This document shows positions 38,230-49,133 of a DNA stretch of 64,000 bases, piece after piece. Source of the DNA: an uncultured Bacteroidota bacterium (GTDB lineage: Bacteria > Bacteroidota > Bacteroidia > Bacteroidales > P3); contig CADALO010000009.1 of NCBI GenBank assembly GCA_902788805.1, forward strand, positions 47,917 to 111,916, written 5' to 3'. A model generated the notes under the pieces. That model worked only from the letters and a program-made list of their open reading frames with translations. It was not told the DNA's origin and did not search any database. Made by a program: the position numbers and the translations under genes. The stretch's first letter is position 1; every line of letters starts with the position of its first letter.

Positions 38230-38852
38230 AAGTTTATAACATCAACGGAAGCGAAACCGGTAGAACCATCACATTGGACGATTCTATCTTCGCAATCGAG
38301 CCCAACGACCACGCTATCTATTTGGATTGCAAGCAATACCTTGCTGACCAGCGTCAGGGCACACATAAGAGCAAAGAGCGTTCGGAAATTGCACACAGCA
38401 CTCGTAAACTAAAACGTCAGAAAGGTACCGGCGGTGCACGTTCTGGCGATATCAAGAGCCCCGTATTTGTCGGTGGTGGCCGTATATTCGGACCCAAACC
38501 TCGCGATTATCGTTTTAAATTGAATGTCAAGGTAAAACGTTTGGCTCGTCGTTCGGCTCTCAGCTACAAGGCTGCTGATAGTGCTCTCACTGTTGTTGAG
38601 AATTTCAGCTTCGAAGCCCCGAAGACAAAATCGATGATCGAGGTTCTGAAGAAACTCAATGTAAATGACAAAAAATCACTTTTTGTTATTGAGAATCAAA
38701 ATAATTTCGTATTTTTGTCTGCTCGTAACCTGAAGAACGTAAAAGTGGTAAACGTGTCGCAATTAAATACTTACGACATTGTTAATGCTGCAAATGTTGT
38801 TGTTTCGGAAGGCTCAATTTCTGAAATTGTGCGTGTCTTGGCTACGAAATAA
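38220..38852 (+). CDS. rplD: 50S ribosomal protein L4
   Basis: Exit-tunnel protein; in other bacteria it also regulates the S10 operon. The tunnel loop appears as [20 protein letters not shown] and [12 protein letters not shown]. 210 residues. Overlaps rplC by ten bases, suggesting coupled translation. Confidence 0.98.
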   Translation: MELKVYNINGSETGRTITLDDSIFAIEPNDHAIYLDCKQYLADQRQGTHKSKERSEIAHSTRKLKRQKGTGGARSGDIKSPVFVGGGRIFGPKPRDYRFKLNVKVKRLARRSALSYKAADSALTVVENFSFEAPKTKSMIEVLKKLNVNDKKSLFVIENQNNFVFLSARNLKNVKVVNVSQLNTYDIVNAANVVVSEGSISEIVRVLATK

Positions 38853-38887
38853 AGAGTGTTTTAAAAACGTTTAAGATTTTTTAACAA

Positions 38888-39238
38888 ATGAATGTAATAG
38901 TAAAACCGCTTATCAGCGAAAAGATGACCCGCCTTACCGAGGCTGCTGCTGAACCGAAACTCAACCGCATCCAACGTAACAAGGGTATTCAGCTTAAACC
39001 GGCTAACAACCGATACGGTTTTGTCGTTGACAAGCGCGCCAACAAGATTGAGATAAAAAAGGCTGTCGAGCAATTCTATAATGTCAAGGTCATCGATGTT
39101 AATACGATGAACTATTCTGGTAAATCGAAGAGCCGCTATACCAAGGCCGGTTTTCTTCAGGGTCGCACCAACGCTTTCAAGAAAGCTATCGTGACACTTG
39201 CTCCAGACAATGTAATAGATTTCTATAGCAGTATTTAA
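38888..39238 (+). CDS. rplW: 50S ribosomal protein L23
   Basis: Tunnel-exit protein that docks SRP and trigger factor. MNVIVKPLISEKMTRLTEA start is typical; 116 residues, slightly longer than the ~100-residue E. coli form through an inserted KLNRIQRNKGIQLKPANNRY segment near residues 20-40. Confidence 0.96.
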   Translation: MNVIVKPLISEKMTRLTEAAAEPKLNRIQRNKGIQLKPANNRYGFVVDKRANKIEIKKAVEQFYNVKVIDVNTMNYSGKSKSRYTKAGFLQGRTNAFKKAIVTLAPDNVIDFYSSI

Positions 39239-39286
39239 ATAAATAATAGTAAGTTCCACTGATAAGAGAACGTTAAAAGAAAAGAA

Positions 39287-40111
39287 ATGGCTTTAAAGAA
39301 AATTAAACCGACTACACCGGGTCAGCGTCATAAAATTGTCGTCACAAATGACGACATTACTGCTGTAAAGCCCGAGAAGAGCCTTGTGTTTGGTCTCCGC
39401 AAATCAGGCGGCCGTAACAACCAGGGTAAGATGACTATGCGCTATATTGGCGGTGGTCACAAGCAATTATACCGTTTTGTCGACTTCAAGCGCGAGAAAG
39501 ATGGTATTCCTGCAACTGTTAAGACAATAGAGTATGACCCCAATCGCAGCTCGCGTATCGCACTCGTGTGTTACACTGATGGCGAAAAACGTTATATCCT
39601 TGCACCCCAAGGCTTGAAGGTTGGTCAGACTATTATGTCGGGAACCGGTGCTGCCCCGGAAATTGGCAATACACTCACTTTGGCTGAAATACCTTTTGGT
39701 ACTTTGATCCACAACATCGAACTTCGTCCTGGCCAGGGTGCTAAGATGGTTCGTTCGGCTGGAGCTTATGCTCAGTTAATGTCGCGTGACGGCAAGTACG
39801 CTATCATTAAAATGCCTTCGGGTGAGATGCGTATGATCCTTCAGGCTTGCCGTGCAACTGTAGGTGTTGTTTCGAATCCTGAGCACAACCTTGAGGTTGG
39901 TGGTAAGGCTGGTCGCAACCGTCACCTTGGTCGTCGCCCGCGCAACCGTGGTGTTGTTATGAACCCTGTTGATCACCCGATGGGTGGTGGTGAAGGCCGT
40001 CAGAGCGGTGGACATCCTCGTTCGCGTAAGGGTATCCCGGCTAAGGGTTACAAGACTCGCGCTCCGAAGAAACAGTCAAGCAAGTTTATTGTTGAAAGAA
40101 GAAAGAAGTAA
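39287..40111 (+). CDS. rplB: 50S ribosomal protein L2
   Basis: Universal 23S-binding protein needed for subunit joining and peptidyl transfer. [20 protein letters not shown] near the N-terminus and the active-site-proximal [19 protein letters not shown] are intact; 274 residues. Confidence 0.98.
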   Translation: MALKKIKPTTPGQRHKIVVTNDDITAVKPEKSLVFGLRKSGGRNNQGKMTMRYIGGGHKQLYRFVDFKREKDGIPATVKTIEYDPNRSSRIALVCYTDGEKRYILAPQGLKVGQTIMSGTGAAPEIGNTLTLAEIPFGTLIHNIELRPGQGAKMVRSAGAYAQLMSRDGKYAIIKMPSGEMRMILQACRATVGVVSNPEHNLEVGGKAGRNRHLGRRPRNRGVVMNPVDHPMGGGEGRQSGGHPRSRKGIPAKGYKTRAPKKQSSKFIVERRKK

Positions 40112-40135
40112 TAACGATTAAAGTTACGTAAAAAG

Positions 40136-40414
40136 ATGAGTCGTTCATTAAAAAAAGGTCCGTACATCTTCCACAAATTGGAAAAGAGGGTAATCGAGGC
40201 ACAGGAGTCTAACAAGAAGGTTACTATCAAGACTTGGTCGAGAGCATCAATGATTTCTCCTGATTTTGTAGGACAAACCATAGCAGTTCATAACGGCAAC
40301 AAGTTTATCCCCGTTTATGTCACTGAAAATATGGTTGGACACAAACTTGGCGAATTCGCTCCTACGCGTATCTTCCGCGGCCACGCCGGATCTAAAGACA
40401 AAGGAAAAAAATAA
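40136..40414 (+). CDS. rpsS: 30S ribosomal protein S19
   Basis: 30S head protein contacting the A-site finger region. [19 protein letters not shown] start, then [20 protein letters not shown] and [20 protein letters not shown]; 92 residues. Confidence 0.98.
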   Translation: MSRSLKKGPYIFHKLEKRVIEAQESNKKVTIKTWSRASMISPDFVGQTIAVHNGNKFIPVYVTENMVGHKLGEFAPTRIFRGHAGSKDKGKK

Positions 40415-40454
40415 ATAGAGGTATCGTGTGATATCGTAAAATGTAAAAAGAATA

Positions 40455-40889
40455 ATGGGACGTAGAAAACATAATAGTGCAGAAGCACGCAAAGAAGCCA
40501 ACAAGACCTATTATGTGGCAAAGTTGATGAATAATCCGACTTCTCCGCGTAAGACTCGCCTTGTAGCCGACCTCATCCGTGGTGTCGATGTGGACAAGGC
40601 ACTTGCTATCCTTCAGTTCAACCCGAGAGAGTCGGCTCCCAAAATGCGTAAACTTCTTCTTTCGGCCATTGCCAACTGGCAAGCCAAGAATGAAGGCAAA
40701 CGAATTGAGGACAGCCAGCTCTATGTGAAGACTGTAATGGTTGACGAAGGCCGTACGATGAAACGTATGCGTACAGCTCCGCAGGGACGCGGTTACAGGA
40801 TCCGTAAACGCAGCAATCATATAACGATGGTTGTTGGCAGCCGTGTAGACGAGGCTCCCGTGGCTACTAATGCACAGACAGAAGAATAA
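40455..40889 (+). CDS. rplV: 50S ribosomal protein L22
   Basis: Exit-tunnel wall protein. [20 protein letters not shown] and the tunnel hairpin [20 protein letters not shown] are clear, followed by SNHITMVV. 144 residues, with a short Ala/Thr/Glu tail after the conserved core. Confidence 0.97.
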   Translation: MGRRKHNSAEARKEANKTYYVAKLMNNPTSPRKTRLVADLIRGVDVDKALAILQFNPRESAPKMRKLLLSAIANWQAKNEGKRIEDSQLYVKTVMVDEGRTMKRMRTAPQGRGYRIRKRSNHITMVVGSRVDEAPVATNAQTEE

Positions 40890-40921
40890 AAAATAGTAAT
40901 CAAAAAGAAGAAATTTCAAGA

Positions 40922-41674
40922 ATGGGACAAAAAACTAACCCAATTGGAAACAGATTAGGTATCATCCGCGGATGGGACTCTAATTGGTATGGCGGAAGAA
41001 AATTCGAGCAGAAGTTAGTTGAGGATGATAAGATAAGAAAGTACCTCAATGCTCGTCTCGCCAAAGCGAGTATTTCGAAAATTTATATCGAAAGAACTCT
41101 GAAGCTCCTCACTGTCACCATCAACACAGCCCGTCCGGGTCTGATTATTGGAAAGGCTGGTTCTGAGGTTGATAAACTTAAAGAGGAATTAAAAAAACTC
41201 ACTGGCAAGGATGTTCAGATTAATATCACTGAGGTTAAACGTCCTGAAATGGATGCAGTCCTTGTTGCTCAGAACATTGCCAAACAGATTGAAGGTCGTA
41301 TTCAGTACCGTCGTGCCATCAAGACTGCTATCGCCTCAACGATGAGAATTGGTGCAGAAGGTATTAAGGTTTCAATCTCTGGCCGTATCGGTGGTGCAGA
41401 AATGTCACGTACTGAACATTATAAAGAAGGTCGTACACCTCTTCACACTCTCCGTGCAGACATTGATTATGCTTTGGCTGAGGCTCATACTGCTTATGGC
41501 CGTATGGGAGTAAAGGTATGGATATGCCGCGGTGTGGTATATGGCAAGCGTGAACTGGTTCCGTCAACCGTCGGTGGCCAGGCTGCCAGAGAAAACAAGC
41601 GCCCTATAGGTATGGGTCGCCCCGCAGCAGGTCCTCGCAGAAGAAATAACAATAGAAATAATAACACAAAGTAA
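40922..41674 (+). CDS. rpsC: 30S ribosomal protein S3
   Basis: mRNA-entry protein with a type II KH domain ([20 protein letters not shown]) and helicase-like C-domain ([19 protein letters not shown]). [20 protein letters not shown] is the family start. 250 residues, ending in an Arg/Asn-rich tail ([13 protein letters not shown]). Confidence 0.98.
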   Translation: MGQKTNPIGNRLGIIRGWDSNWYGGRKFEQKLVEDDKIRKYLNARLAKASISKIYIERTLKLLTVTINTARPGLIIGKAGSEVDKLKEELKKLTGKDVQINITEVKRPEMDAVLVAQNIAKQIEGRIQYRRAIKTAIASTMRIGAEGIKVSISGRIGGAEMSRTEHYKEGRTPLHTLRADIDYALAEAHTAYGRMGVKVWICRGVVYGKRELVPSTVGGQAARENKRPIGMGRPAAGPRRRNNNRNNNTK

Positions 41675-41686
41675 GATAGTCGCAAA

Positions 41687-41721
41687 CCGGAAACCCCTTT
41701 ACCAAGGGTTCACCCCTCCGG
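41687..41721 (+). other. Intercistronic hairpin between rpsC and rplP
   Basis: Two nested stems: CCGGA (41687-41691) with TCCGG (41717-41721), and AACCC (41692-41696) with GGGTT (41706-41710). No T-run follows. It sits in the widest spacer of this part of the cluster (77 bp) and could affect rplP translation or mRNA stability. Confidence 0.45.
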
Positions 41722-41751
41722 AATGTAGAGTCGTTTAAAAAAGAAGTAACA

Positions 41752-42177
41752 ATGTTACAACCGAAAAAAACAAGATACAGAAAGCAGCAGAAAGGTAAAA
41801 TAAAGGGTAATGCTTTCCGCGGCCACGAACTGGCTTTCGGTACATTCGGCATCAAGTCCCTTGAAACCTGTTTTATTACAGGCCGTCAAATAGAGGCTGC
41901 ACGTCAAGCGGTAACACGTCATATGAAACGTGAGGGTCAGATTTGGATTCGCATTTTCCCCGACAAACCAATTACAAAGAAACCTAATGAGGTACGTATG
42001 GGTAAGGGTAAAGGTGCTCCTGAATATTTTGTTGCACGCGTTATGCCAGGCACTATGCTTTTTGAGTGTGAAGGTGTGCCGATGGACGTGGCAAAGGAAG
42101 CTCTGCGTCTCGCCGCTCAGAAACTCCCTATCACGACAAAGTTTGTAGTGAAAAGAGATTATATCGAAGAAGCTTAA
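41752..42177 (+). CDS. rplP: 50S ribosomal protein L16
   Basis: Helps position tRNA in the A site. [20 protein letters not shown] start, [20 protein letters not shown], and [20 protein letters not shown]; 141 residues. Confidence 0.98.
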   Translation: MLQPKKTRYRKQQKGKIKGNAFRGHELAFGTFGIKSLETCFITGRQIEAARQAVTRHMKREGQIWIRIFPDKPITKKPNEVRMGKGKGAPEYFVARVMPGTMLFECEGVPMDVAKEALRLAAQKLPITTKFVVKRDYIEEA

Positions 42178-42192
42178 CACAAATAAGAAGAA

Positions 42193-42396
42193 ATGAAAAA
42201 CCAGTTAGTATTAAAAGAGCTTTCAACTGCTGAAATTAAGGAGCGTTTGGACAACGAAAGAGCTATGTATCAGAAGATGCTGCTGAGTCACGCTGTTTCA
42301 CCCATCGAGAATCCTAATAAAATTAAAGAAAGTAGAAAAAACATTGCCCGTTGCCTGACTGAGCTGCGCAAACGTGAACTTGAAGGTCAAAATTAA
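42193..42396 (+). CDS. rpmC: 50S ribosomal protein L29
   Basis: Small helical protein at the tunnel exit. LKELSTAEIKERLDNERAMY, then NPNKIKESRKNIARCLTELR in the second helix; 67 residues. Confidence 0.96.
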   Translation: MKNQLVLKELSTAEIKERLDNERAMYQKMLLSHAVSPIENPNKIKESRKNIARCLTELRKRELEGQN

Positions 42397-42420
42397 CAGG
42401 CAATTAATCCAAATCTGAAG

Positions 42421-42675
42421 ATGGAAAGAAATTTAAGAAAAGAAAGAATTGGCGTCGTCGTTAGCAACAAGATGGAAAAATCCATTGTTGTCCTCGTTGA
42501 ACGCAAGGTGAAGCATCCTAAATATGGTAAATTCGTTAAAAAGTCTACCAAATTTATGGCTCACGACAAGGATAATGAATGCAACATCGGTGATACTGTT
42601 AGGATTATGGAGACCCGTCCTTTGAGTAAAAACAAATGTTGGAGATTAGTTGAAATAATTGAAAGGGCTAAGTAA
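42421..42675 (+). CDS. rpsQ: 30S ribosomal protein S17
   Basis: OB-fold 16S-binding protein. [39 protein letters not shown], then [20 protein letters not shown]; 84 residues. Two bases before rplN. Confidence 0.98.
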   Translation: MERNLRKERIGVVVSNKMEKSIVVLVERKVKHPKYGKFVKKSTKFMAHDKDNECNIGDTVRIMETRPLSKNKCWRLVEIIERAK

Positions 42676-42677
42676 CA

Positions 42678-43046
42678 ATGATACAGCAAGAAACTAGAAT
42701 GACCGTTGCCGATAACAGTGGCGCTAAAAGTGCACTGTGTATCCGTGTTCTTGGTGGCACAAAGAAACGTTATGCCTCGATCGGCGATACTATCGTCGTT
42801 GCAATCAAGGATGCGCTTCCTTCCGGCAATATTAAGAAAGGAGCTGTCTCAAAGGCAGTTGTGGTACGTACCAAAAAGGAAATCCGCCGTCAGGATGGTT
42901 CATACATTCGTTTTGATGACAATGCCTGTGTGCTTCTCACCGCTTCGGACGAGTTGCGTGGAACCCGTATTTTTGGCCCTGTTGCCCGTGAGTTGCGTGA
43001 AAAACAATTTATGAAGATTGTTTCATTAGCTCCTGAAGTTTTGTAA
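42678..43046 (+). CDS. rplN: 50S ribosomal protein L14
   Basis: Intersubunit-bridge protein. [20 protein letters not shown] start, [17 protein letters not shown], and [20 protein letters not shown]; 122 residues, the near-invariant bacterial length. Confidence 0.98.
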   Translation: MIQQETRMTVADNSGAKSALCIRVLGGTKKRYASIGDTIVVAIKDALPSGNIKKGAVSKAVVVRTKKEIRRQDGSYIRFDDNACVLLTASDELRGTRIFGPVARELREKQFMKIVSLAPEVL

Positions 43047-43088
43047 AACATTTTGTGTATTACACAAAAATAAAAAGAAAAGAAAATA

Positions 43089-43403
43089 ATGAAATTGCAC
43101 GTAAAAAAAGGGGATATGGTTCAGGTTATCGCTGGCGACGACAAAGGTAAGATCGCCAAGGTGCTGAAAGTGTATCCTGAAAAGAATCGCGCCATCGTCG
43201 AAGGTGTCAACGTGAATAAAAAGCATACCAAGCCCAACGCAAAGAACACTCAGGGCGGTATCGTTGACGTTGAATCTCCTATTCACATCTCCAATTTAAT
43301 GGTGGTAGAGGGTAAGACTCCCACAAGAGTTGGACGTAGAATTGACGAAAAGACAGGTAAATTAGTTCGTTATTCTAAAAAATCAGGGGAGGAAATCAAG
43401 TAA
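43089..43403 (+). CDS. rplX: 50S ribosomal protein L24
   Basis: Assembly-initiator protein with an N-terminal KOW motif ([20 protein letters not shown]). 104 residues. The stop codon shares its last base with the rplE start (TAATG at 43401), so translation is probably coupled. Confidence 0.97.
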   Translation: MKLHVKKGDMVQVIAGDDKGKIAKVLKVYPEKNRAIVEGVNVNKKHTKPNAKNTQGGIVDVESPIHISNLMVVEGKTPTRVGRRIDEKTGKLVRYSKKSGEEIK

Positions 43404-43963
43404 TGACATACATTCCGACTTTAAAGACCAAATACAATGAGGAAATCAAGCCTGCATTGATGAGTGAGTATAACTATAAGACGGTTATGCAGTGCCCTCG
43501 TTTGTTGAAGATAACTCTTAATCAAGGTTTAGGCAAAGCCGCTATCGCTGATAAGAAAGTTATTGACAAAGGTATTGAAGAAATGACTTTGATTGCCGGT
43601 CAAAAGGCAGTTCCTACAAAATCGAAGAAGGATATATCAAACTTTAAGTTACGTCGTGGTATGCCTATTGGCGTACGCGTTACGTTGCGTGGCGAGCGTA
43701 TGTATGAGTTCCTTGAGCGTCTTGTGACTGCTTCAATTCCTCGTATACGTGATTTCCGTGGAATCAACGATAAGGGTTTTGACGGAAAAGGCAATTATAC
43801 CTTTGGTATAGCTGAGCAGATTATTTTCCCTGAAATTGATATTGATAAAATCGATCGTATCCAGGGTATGGACATTACTTTTGTTACCTCTGCAAAGACT
43901 GACAAAGAGGCAATGTCGCTGCTCAAACAGTTTGGTTTACCATTTAAGAATCAACAAAAATAA
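43403..43963 (+). CDS. rplE: 50S ribosomal protein L5
   Basis: 5S rRNA-binding protein of the central protuberance. [40 protein letters not shown], and the [20 protein letters not shown] segment; 186 residues. Confidence 0.98.
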   Translation: MTYIPTLKTKYNEEIKPALMSEYNYKTVMQCPRLLKITLNQGLGKAAIADKKVIDKGIEEMTLIAGQKAVPTKSKKDISNFKLRRGMPIGVRVTLRGERMYEFLERLVTASIPRIRDFRGINDKGFDGKGNYTFGIAEQIIFPEIDIDKIDRIQGMDITFVTSAKTDKEAMSLLKQFGLPFKNQQK

Positions 43964-43970
43964 GAGATAA

Positions 43971-44270
43971 ATGGCTAAAGAATCAATCAAAGCAAGAGAA
44001 CGCAAAAGAGAAAAAATGGTGGCCAAGTATGCTGCCAAACGTGCTGCCTTGAAGGAAATTGTACGCAAAGGTGAGCCTGAAGATGTAGAGAAAGCAGTTA
44101 TTGCTCTCCAGAAGCTCCCCAAAAACGCTTGTCCTATTCGTTTGCACAACCGCTGCAAACTTACTGGCCGTCCTAAAGGTTATATGCGTCAGTTTGGTAT
44201 TTCGCGTATTAATTTCCGCGAGATGGCTGTCAATGGTTTGATACCAGGCGTTAAAAAAGCAAGTTGGTAA
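43971..44270 (+). CDS. rpsN: 30S ribosomal protein S14 (zinc-independent type)
   Basis: 30S head protein. 99 residues with [20 protein letters not shown] but without the CxxC pairs of the short zinc-binding form, so it is the long zinc-free type. Confidence 0.97.
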   Translation: MAKESIKARERKREKMVAKYAAKRAALKEIVRKGEPEDVEKAVIALQKLPKNACPIRLHNRCKLTGRPKGYMRQFGISRINFREMAVNGLIPGVKKASW

Positions 44271-44339
44271 AATAATTAATAACGACAGTTTTGCAAGTTG
44301 GATTAAACCAAAACTACAAGGCTGAAAAACAAAAAAGAA

Positions 44340-44741
44340 ATGGTAACAGATCCTATTGCAGATTATTTGACTCGAATGAGAAATGCCATTATGGCAAAAC
44401 ACAGAGTTGTTGAAATCCCTGCATCGAATTTGAAAAAAGAAATCACTAAGATATTGTTCGAAAAAGGATACATCTTGAACTATAAGTTTGAGAATGAAGG
44501 CAAGCCCAATCAGAGTATAAAGGTGGCCTTGAAATATCATCCTGTAACGAAAATGTCGGCTATATCTGAATTGAAACGCGTTTCAAGCCCTGGCTTAAGA
44601 AAATATGTTTCTGTAGAGGATATGCCTCGCGTTCTTAACGGTCTCGGTATCGCTATTGTTTCCACCTCAAAGGGACTTATGACGGATAAAGAGGCACGTA
44701 ACCTTAATGTGGGTGGCGAAGTTTTGTGTTATATTAGCTAA
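44340..44741 (+). CDS. rpsH: 30S ribosomal protein S8
   Basis: 16S central-domain binder; in E. coli its protein represses the spc operon. [20 protein letters not shown] start and [20 protein letters not shown] near the C-terminus; 133 residues. Confidence 0.98.
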   Translation: MVTDPIADYLTRMRNAIMAKHRVVEIPASNLKKEITKILFEKGYILNYKFENEGKPNQSIKVALKYHPVTKMSAISELKRVSSPGLRKYVSVEDMPRVLNGLGIAIVSTSKGLMTDKEARNLNVGGEVLCYIS

Positions 44742-44763
44742 TTAAAGAGAGGAGTAATAAGAA

Positions 44764-45318
44764 ATGTCAAGAATTGGTAAATTACCTATTAAATTGCCTA
44801 AAGGTGTTGAAATCTCGATATCGGATGACAATGTGCTGACTGTAAAAGGTCCTCTCGGACAGCTTACTCAGCAGGTTAACCCTATTATTACTATGAATGT
44901 AGAAGATGGTGAACTTCATTTTTCACGTCCTTCGGATTCAAAAGAACACAAGGCAATGCACGGCCTCTATCGCGCTTTGGCTGCCAATATGGTAAAAGGC
45001 GTTTCGGAAGGCTTTAAAGTCGTTCAGGAAGTTATTGGCGTCGGCTATAAAGTCCAGGCTAACGGTCAGGTTATGGAAATGGATCTTGGCTATTCGCACA
45101 AGATTTTCTTCGAACTGGCTCCTGAAATTAAAGTTGAGACTGTTACTGAGAAGGGTAAAAATCCCATTATCACAATGACGTCAATTGATAAGCAAATATT
45201 AGGCCAGGCAGCAGCAAAGATTCGCTCTCTCCGTAAACCTGAACCCTACAAGGGCAAGGGTATCCGTTTCCAGGGCGAAGTTGTTCGAAAGAAAGCCGGT
45301 AAAGCTGCAGCCAAGTAA
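44764..45318 (+). CDS. rplF: 50S ribosomal protein L6
   Basis: Binds 23S near the factor-binding site. MSRIGKLPIKLPKGVEISIS start, the GVGYKVQANGQVMEMDLGYS repeat region and the tail PEPYKGKGIRFQGEVVRKKA; 184 residues. Confidence 0.98.
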   Translation: MSRIGKLPIKLPKGVEISISDDNVLTVKGPLGQLTQQVNPIITMNVEDGELHFSRPSDSKEHKAMHGLYRALAANMVKGVSEGFKVVQEVIGVGYKVQANGQVMEMDLGYSHKIFFELAPEIKVETVTEKGKNPIITMTSIDKQILGQAAAKIRSLRKPEPYKGKGIRFQGEVVRKKAGKAAAK

Positions 45319-45400
45319 AAGTTGAAAAGTTGAGAGTTAAAAGTGTTAAAAAGTTATATTAACATAATACGACGTATCAACCGTAAAACAAGCAAGAATT

Positions 45401-45754
45401 ATGGCAACAAAAAAAGATATAAGAAGAACTAAAATCAAATACAGAATTCGTCACAAAGTGTCTGGTACAGCCACGATGCCTCGCCTGTCAGTTTTTAGAA
45501 GCAATAAGGAAATTTATGCACAGGTGATTGACGACGAAAAAGGCGTAACACTGACCGCAGCTTCCACCTTGGAAAAGTCTGTCGAAAAGAGTGGTACGAA
45601 GAGTGAAATGGCTGCAAAAGTGGGTAAGCTCATCGCAGAGCGTACTATTGCTGCTGGTATTAATTCCGTGGTTTTCGACCGTAATGGTTATTTGTACCAC
45701 GGCCGTGTTAAATCGTTAGCTGACGCAGCCCGTGAAGGCGGCTTAAAATTCTAA
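45401..45754 (+). CDS. rplR: 50S ribosomal protein L18
   Basis: 5S rRNA binder. [40 protein letters not shown], and the C-terminal [19 protein letters not shown]; 117 residues. The 82-bp spacer after rplF is A/T-rich with no obvious structure. Confidence 0.98.
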   Translation: MATKKDIRRTKIKYRIRHKVSGTATMPRLSVFRSNKEIYAQVIDDEKGVTLTAASTLEKSVEKSGTKSEMAAKVGKLIAERTIAAGINSVVFDRNGYLYHGRVKSLADAAREGGLKF

Positions 45755-45760
45755 TAAGTT

Positions 45761-46279
45761 ATGGCAGAAGTAAACGTAAAAAGAGTTAAATCAAGCGAGA
45801 TCGAATTCAAAGATCGTCTTGTTGCAATCAATCGTGTAACCAAGGTTACCAAGGGCGGTAGAACGTTCAGTTTCTCTGCTATAGTTGTTATTGGAAATGA
45901 GAATGGTGTCGTCGGATATGGCCTTGGTAAAGCTAAGGAAGTTCAGGCTGCCATCCAGAAGGGTGTTGATGATGCCAAGAAAAACCTTATAAAGGTTCCG
46001 GTGCTTAAAGGTACTATTCCTCACGAACAGACTGGAAAATATAGTGGCGCTCGAGTATTCCTTAAACCTGCTGCTCCGGGTACCGGTGTAATCGCCGGTG
46101 GTGCTATGCGTGCAGTTCTCGAGAGTGTCGGAGTTAAAGACGTGCTTGCTAAGTGTAAAGGCTCTTCAAATCCGCACAGTGTTGTAAAGGCAACTATCAA
46201 TGCGCTTCTCCAAATGAAGGATCCTTATATGGTTGCTCAACTCAGAGGTGTTTCACTGGACAAAGTGTTTAACGGATAA
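45761..46279 (+). CDS. rpsE: 30S ribosomal protein S5
   Basis: Decoding-accuracy protein with a dsRNA-binding-like N-domain ([20 protein letters not shown]) and the [20 protein letters not shown] loop; 172 residues. Starts six bases after rplR. Confidence 0.98.
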   Translation: MAEVNVKRVKSSEIEFKDRLVAINRVTKVTKGGRTFSFSAIVVIGNENGVVGYGLGKAKEVQAAIQKGVDDAKKNLIKVPVLKGTIPHEQTGKYSGARVFLKPAAPGTGVIAGGAMRAVLESVGVKDVLAKCKGSSNPHSVVKATINALLQMKDPYMVAQLRGVSLDKVFNG

Positions 46280-46296
46280 TTATGGAGGACTTAAAA

Positions 46297-46482
46297 ATGG
46301 CAGAAAAGAAACTGAGAATCAAACAAGTTAGAAGTAAAATAGGTCATCCTGCTGATCAAAAAAGAACTCTTGAGGCCCTTGGCTTGAGAAAAATTAATCA
46401 CACCCGCGAAGTTGTCGCTACTCCTCAAATTTTGGGTATGATTGACAAAGTGAAGCATTTAATAACCGTTGAAGAAATTTAA
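46297..46482 (+). CDS. rpmD: 50S ribosomal protein L30
   Basis: MAEKKLRIKQVRSKIGHPAD, then LGLRKINHTREVVATPQILG. The start at 46297 (61 residues) is chosen over an in-frame ATG at 46282 because GGAGG lies 8 bp upstream of it and the shorter form has family length. Confidence 0.95.
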   Translation: MAEKKLRIKQVRSKIGHPADQKRTLEALGLRKINHTREVVATPQILGMIDKVKHLITVEEI

Positions 46483-46508
46483 TCTGTAACTAAGAAAGGA
46501 TAAATATA

Positions 46509-46958
46509 ATGAACTTAAGCAATCTTAAACCAGCAGAAGGTGCCGTCAAGCACTCAAAACGTATTGGACGTGGAGCAGGTTCTGGCAAAGGCGGTACATC
46601 TACACGTGGTAATAAAGGTGCAAAGGCTCGCTCGGGCTATCACGCCAAGATAGGTTACGAAGGTGGTCAGATGCCTCTTTATCGTCGTGTTCCGAAGTTT
46701 GGCTTCAAGAACATCAACCGTGTTGAATATGTAGGTATTAATATTGACACACTTAACAATCTCGCCGAGAGCAAAAATATTAATGATTTCAATGTTGAGG
46801 TTTTCAAACAGAATGGATTGATTTCAGGCAATGACAGAATCAAAATATTAGGCCGCGGCGAATTGTCAAAGACTGTCAATGTGACTGCTCACGCTTTTTC
46901 AGCTACCGCCAAGAAAGCTATTGAAGACAAGGGCGGTGTCGCTACCGTTATCGAATAA
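46509..46958 (+). CDS. rplO: 50S ribosomal protein L15
   Basis: Late-assembly 23S binder. LSNLKPAEGAVKHSKRIGRG, then GAGSGKGGTSTRGNKGAKAR and EGGQMPLYRRVPKFGFKN; 149 residues. secY follows after 18 bp. Confidence 0.98.
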   Translation: MNLSNLKPAEGAVKHSKRIGRGAGSGKGGTSTRGNKGAKARSGYHAKIGYEGGQMPLYRRVPKFGFKNINRVEYVGINIDTLNNLAESKNINDFNVEVFKQNGLISGNDRIKILGRGELSKTVNVTAHAFSATAKKAIEDKGGVATVIE

Positions 46959-46976
46959 TAAATAAATTGATACACA

Positions 46977-48332
46977 ATGAAGAGATTTATCCAGACACTC
47001 AAAAATATTTGGTCGATTGAGGACCTGCGTAAGAGAATCCTTTATACATTGGGTTTGGTACTTGTTTATCGCATTGGTTCTTATGTCGTCCTGCCGGGTG
47101 TCGACCCCTCACAACTTGGAGCTCTTCAAAAACAAGGTTCCGAGGGCCTGTTGGGATTGTTAAATATGTTCTCGGGTGGAGCTTTCTCCAACGCTTCCAT
47201 TTTCGCTTTAGGTATTATGCCTTACATTACGGCTTCTATCGTTATCCAGCTGTTTGTAATGGTGATCCCTGCCTTTCAGAAAATGCAGCGTGATGGTGAG
47301 AGTGGCCGTAGAAAGATGAATCAGATTACCCGTATCCTTACTGTGGCAATTACTGGTTTCCAAGCTCCTGCTTACATCACTAATATGATGTATCAGCTGC
47401 AGGGCTCTGCAACGGCGCTTCATCCTTTTGACGGTACTGGTCCTTCGACATTCTTCTGGATTTCAAGTATCGTCATCCTCATCTGCGGTACTCTGTTTGT
47501 GATGTGGATGGGTGAACGTATTACTGACAAGGGTGTTGGCAACGGTATTTCTCTCCTTATTATGGTTGGTATCATTGCTCGTCTTCCGTTCGCTTTGGCA
47601 GCCGAATTTATGGCTCGTCTGACCGAAAGCGGAGGTCTGGTTATGTTCCTGTTCGAGATTGTAGTACTGCTCGCTGTAATCTTGTTGGTTATTCTGTTAG
47701 TACAGGGTACTCGCCGTATTCCTGTCCAATATGCAAAGCGTATTGTCGGCAACAAACAATATGGCGGAGTGCGTCAGTATATACCAATTAAGGTTAACGC
47801 TGCAGGTGTTATGCCAATCATCTTTGCACAGGCTATTATGTTCATCCCCATAACTTTTATGGGTTTCAACAATGATACTCCGTCAAAGTTTGCTTTGGCT
47901 TTTGCAGACTACAATGGTTTCTGGTATAATTTGGTGTTTGCAATCCTTGTGATTCTTTTCACTTATTTCTATACCGCTATCGCTATCAACCCCAACCAGA
48001 TGGCAGACGATATGAAGAAGAACGGCGGTTTTATCCCTGGTGTCAAACCTGGTAAAAAAACAGCTGAGTATTTGGAAGATATTCTTTCCAAAGTAACTCT
48101 TCCCGGTTCGTTTTTCCTTGCCATCGTTGCTATTCTACCCGCCATTATTCGTCTGTTTGGTGTCAATACCCAGTTCGCACAGTTCTATGGTGGTACTTCG
48201 CTTTTGATTATGGTTGGTGTCATTCTTGATACCCTCCAACAGATTGAGAGCCACCTCCTGATGCGCCATTACGATGGTTTGACCAAAACCGGACGCATAA
48301 AAGGACGTACATCAATGGCTATTCAAGCATAA
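46977..48332 (+). CDS. secY: Protein translocase subunit SecY
   Basis: Pore subunit of the Sec translocon; about ten hydrophobic segments. RKRILYTLGLVLVYRIGSYV at segment 1, GIMPYITASIVIQLF, TDKGVGNGISLLIMVGIIAR, RIPVQYAKR cytoplasmic loop, and the YYTAIAINP-like FYTAIAINPNQMADDMKKNG. 451 residues. It supplies Sec export for the lipoproteins, S41 protease and T9SS cargo of this window. map follows after 17 bp. Confidence 0.98.
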   Translation: MKRFIQTLKNIWSIEDLRKRILYTLGLVLVYRIGSYVVLPGVDPSQLGALQKQGSEGLLGLLNMFSGGAFSNASIFALGIMPYITASIVIQLFVMVIPAFQKMQRDGESGRRKMNQITRILTVAITGFQAPAYITNMMYQLQGSATALHPFDGTGPSTFFWISSIVILICGTLFVMWMGERITDKGVGNGISLLIMVGIIARLPFALAAEFMARLTESGGLVMFLFEIVVLLAVILLVILLVQGTRRIPVQYAKRIVGNKQYGGVRQYIPIKVNAAGVMPIIFAQAIMFIPITFMGFNNDTPSKFALAFADYNGFWYNLVFAILVILFTYFYTAIAINPNQMADDMKKNGGFIPGVKPGKKTAEYLEDILSKVTLPGSFFLAIVAILPAIIRLFGVNTQFAQFYGGTSLLIMVGVILDTLQQIESHLLMRHYDGLTKTGRIKGRTSMAIQA

Positions 48333-48349
48333 GATTTCAAAAAGCAAGA

Positions 48350-49114
48350 ATGATTGTACTCAAGACTATAGAAGAAATAGAACTGATTCGTAAGGCAGCC
48401 CTCCTCGTCGGCAAAACGCTGGCTGAGGTGGGCCGCCATATTAGAGCTGGTGTTACAACCCAGTTCTTGGATCAGATTGGAGAACAATTCATTCGCGACA
48501 ATGGTGGTATTCCGTTGTGTAAAGGTTATGAAGGATTTCCTTCTGCCCTATGCATCTCTGTTAACGATGTTGTGGTTCACGGCATTCCGGGAAATGTTTT
48601 TCTGAAAGATGGAGACAATGTTTCACTTGATTGCGTTATAGAACTTGACGGATATGTTGGAGACTCGGCTTATACATTTGCAGTAGGTGAGATTTCACCT
48701 GAAATGCAAAGGCTTTTAAAGGTGACTAAAGAATGCTTATATCTTGGCATTGAAAAAGCAAAGCCCGGTAATCGCATAGGCGACATTGGACACGCTGTTC
48801 AATGCCACGCAGAGAAAAACGGATATGGTGTTGTCCGTGAACTGTGTGGTCACGGCGTCGGATTCAAAATGCACGAGTCGCCCAACGTTCCTAATTATGG
48901 CGTCAAGGGCACGGGTACTCTTATAAAGGAGGGAATGGTTATCGCCATTGAACCTATGATAACAATGGGATCGAAAAATGTAAAGTTCTCCCAGACTGAT
49001 GGGTGGACTTGCCGTACTAAAGACGGTAAACCAGCAGCTCATTTTGAACACACCATTGCTGTCGGTGCTAATGGACCAGAGATTCTTTCATCTTTTGAAT
49101 TTATTGAAAAATAA
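48350..49114 (+). CDS. map: Methionine aminopeptidase, type I
   Basis: Removes the initiator Met from nascent proteins. All five metal ligands are present: the Asp pair in SLDCVIELDGYVGDSAYTF (spaced 11 residues), His in GHGVGFKMHESPNV, Glu in VIAIEPMITMG and Glu in AHFEHTIAVG. 254 residues. Placement between secY and infA is typical of this phylum and of Gram-positive spc operons. Confidence 0.97.
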   Translation: MIVLKTIEEIELIRKAALLVGKTLAEVGRHIRAGVTTQFLDQIGEQFIRDNGGIPLCKGYEGFPSALCISVNDVVVHGIPGNVFLKDGDNVSLDCVIELDGYVGDSAYTFAVGEISPEMQRLLKVTKECLYLGIEKAKPGNRIGDIGHAVQCHAEKNGYGVVRELCGHGVGFKMHESPNVPNYGVKGTGTLIKEGMVIAIEPMITMGSKNVKFSQTDGWTCRTKDGKPAAHFEHTIAVGANGPEILSSFEFIEK

Positions 49115-49133
49115 AAACACAGTATTTTGATAT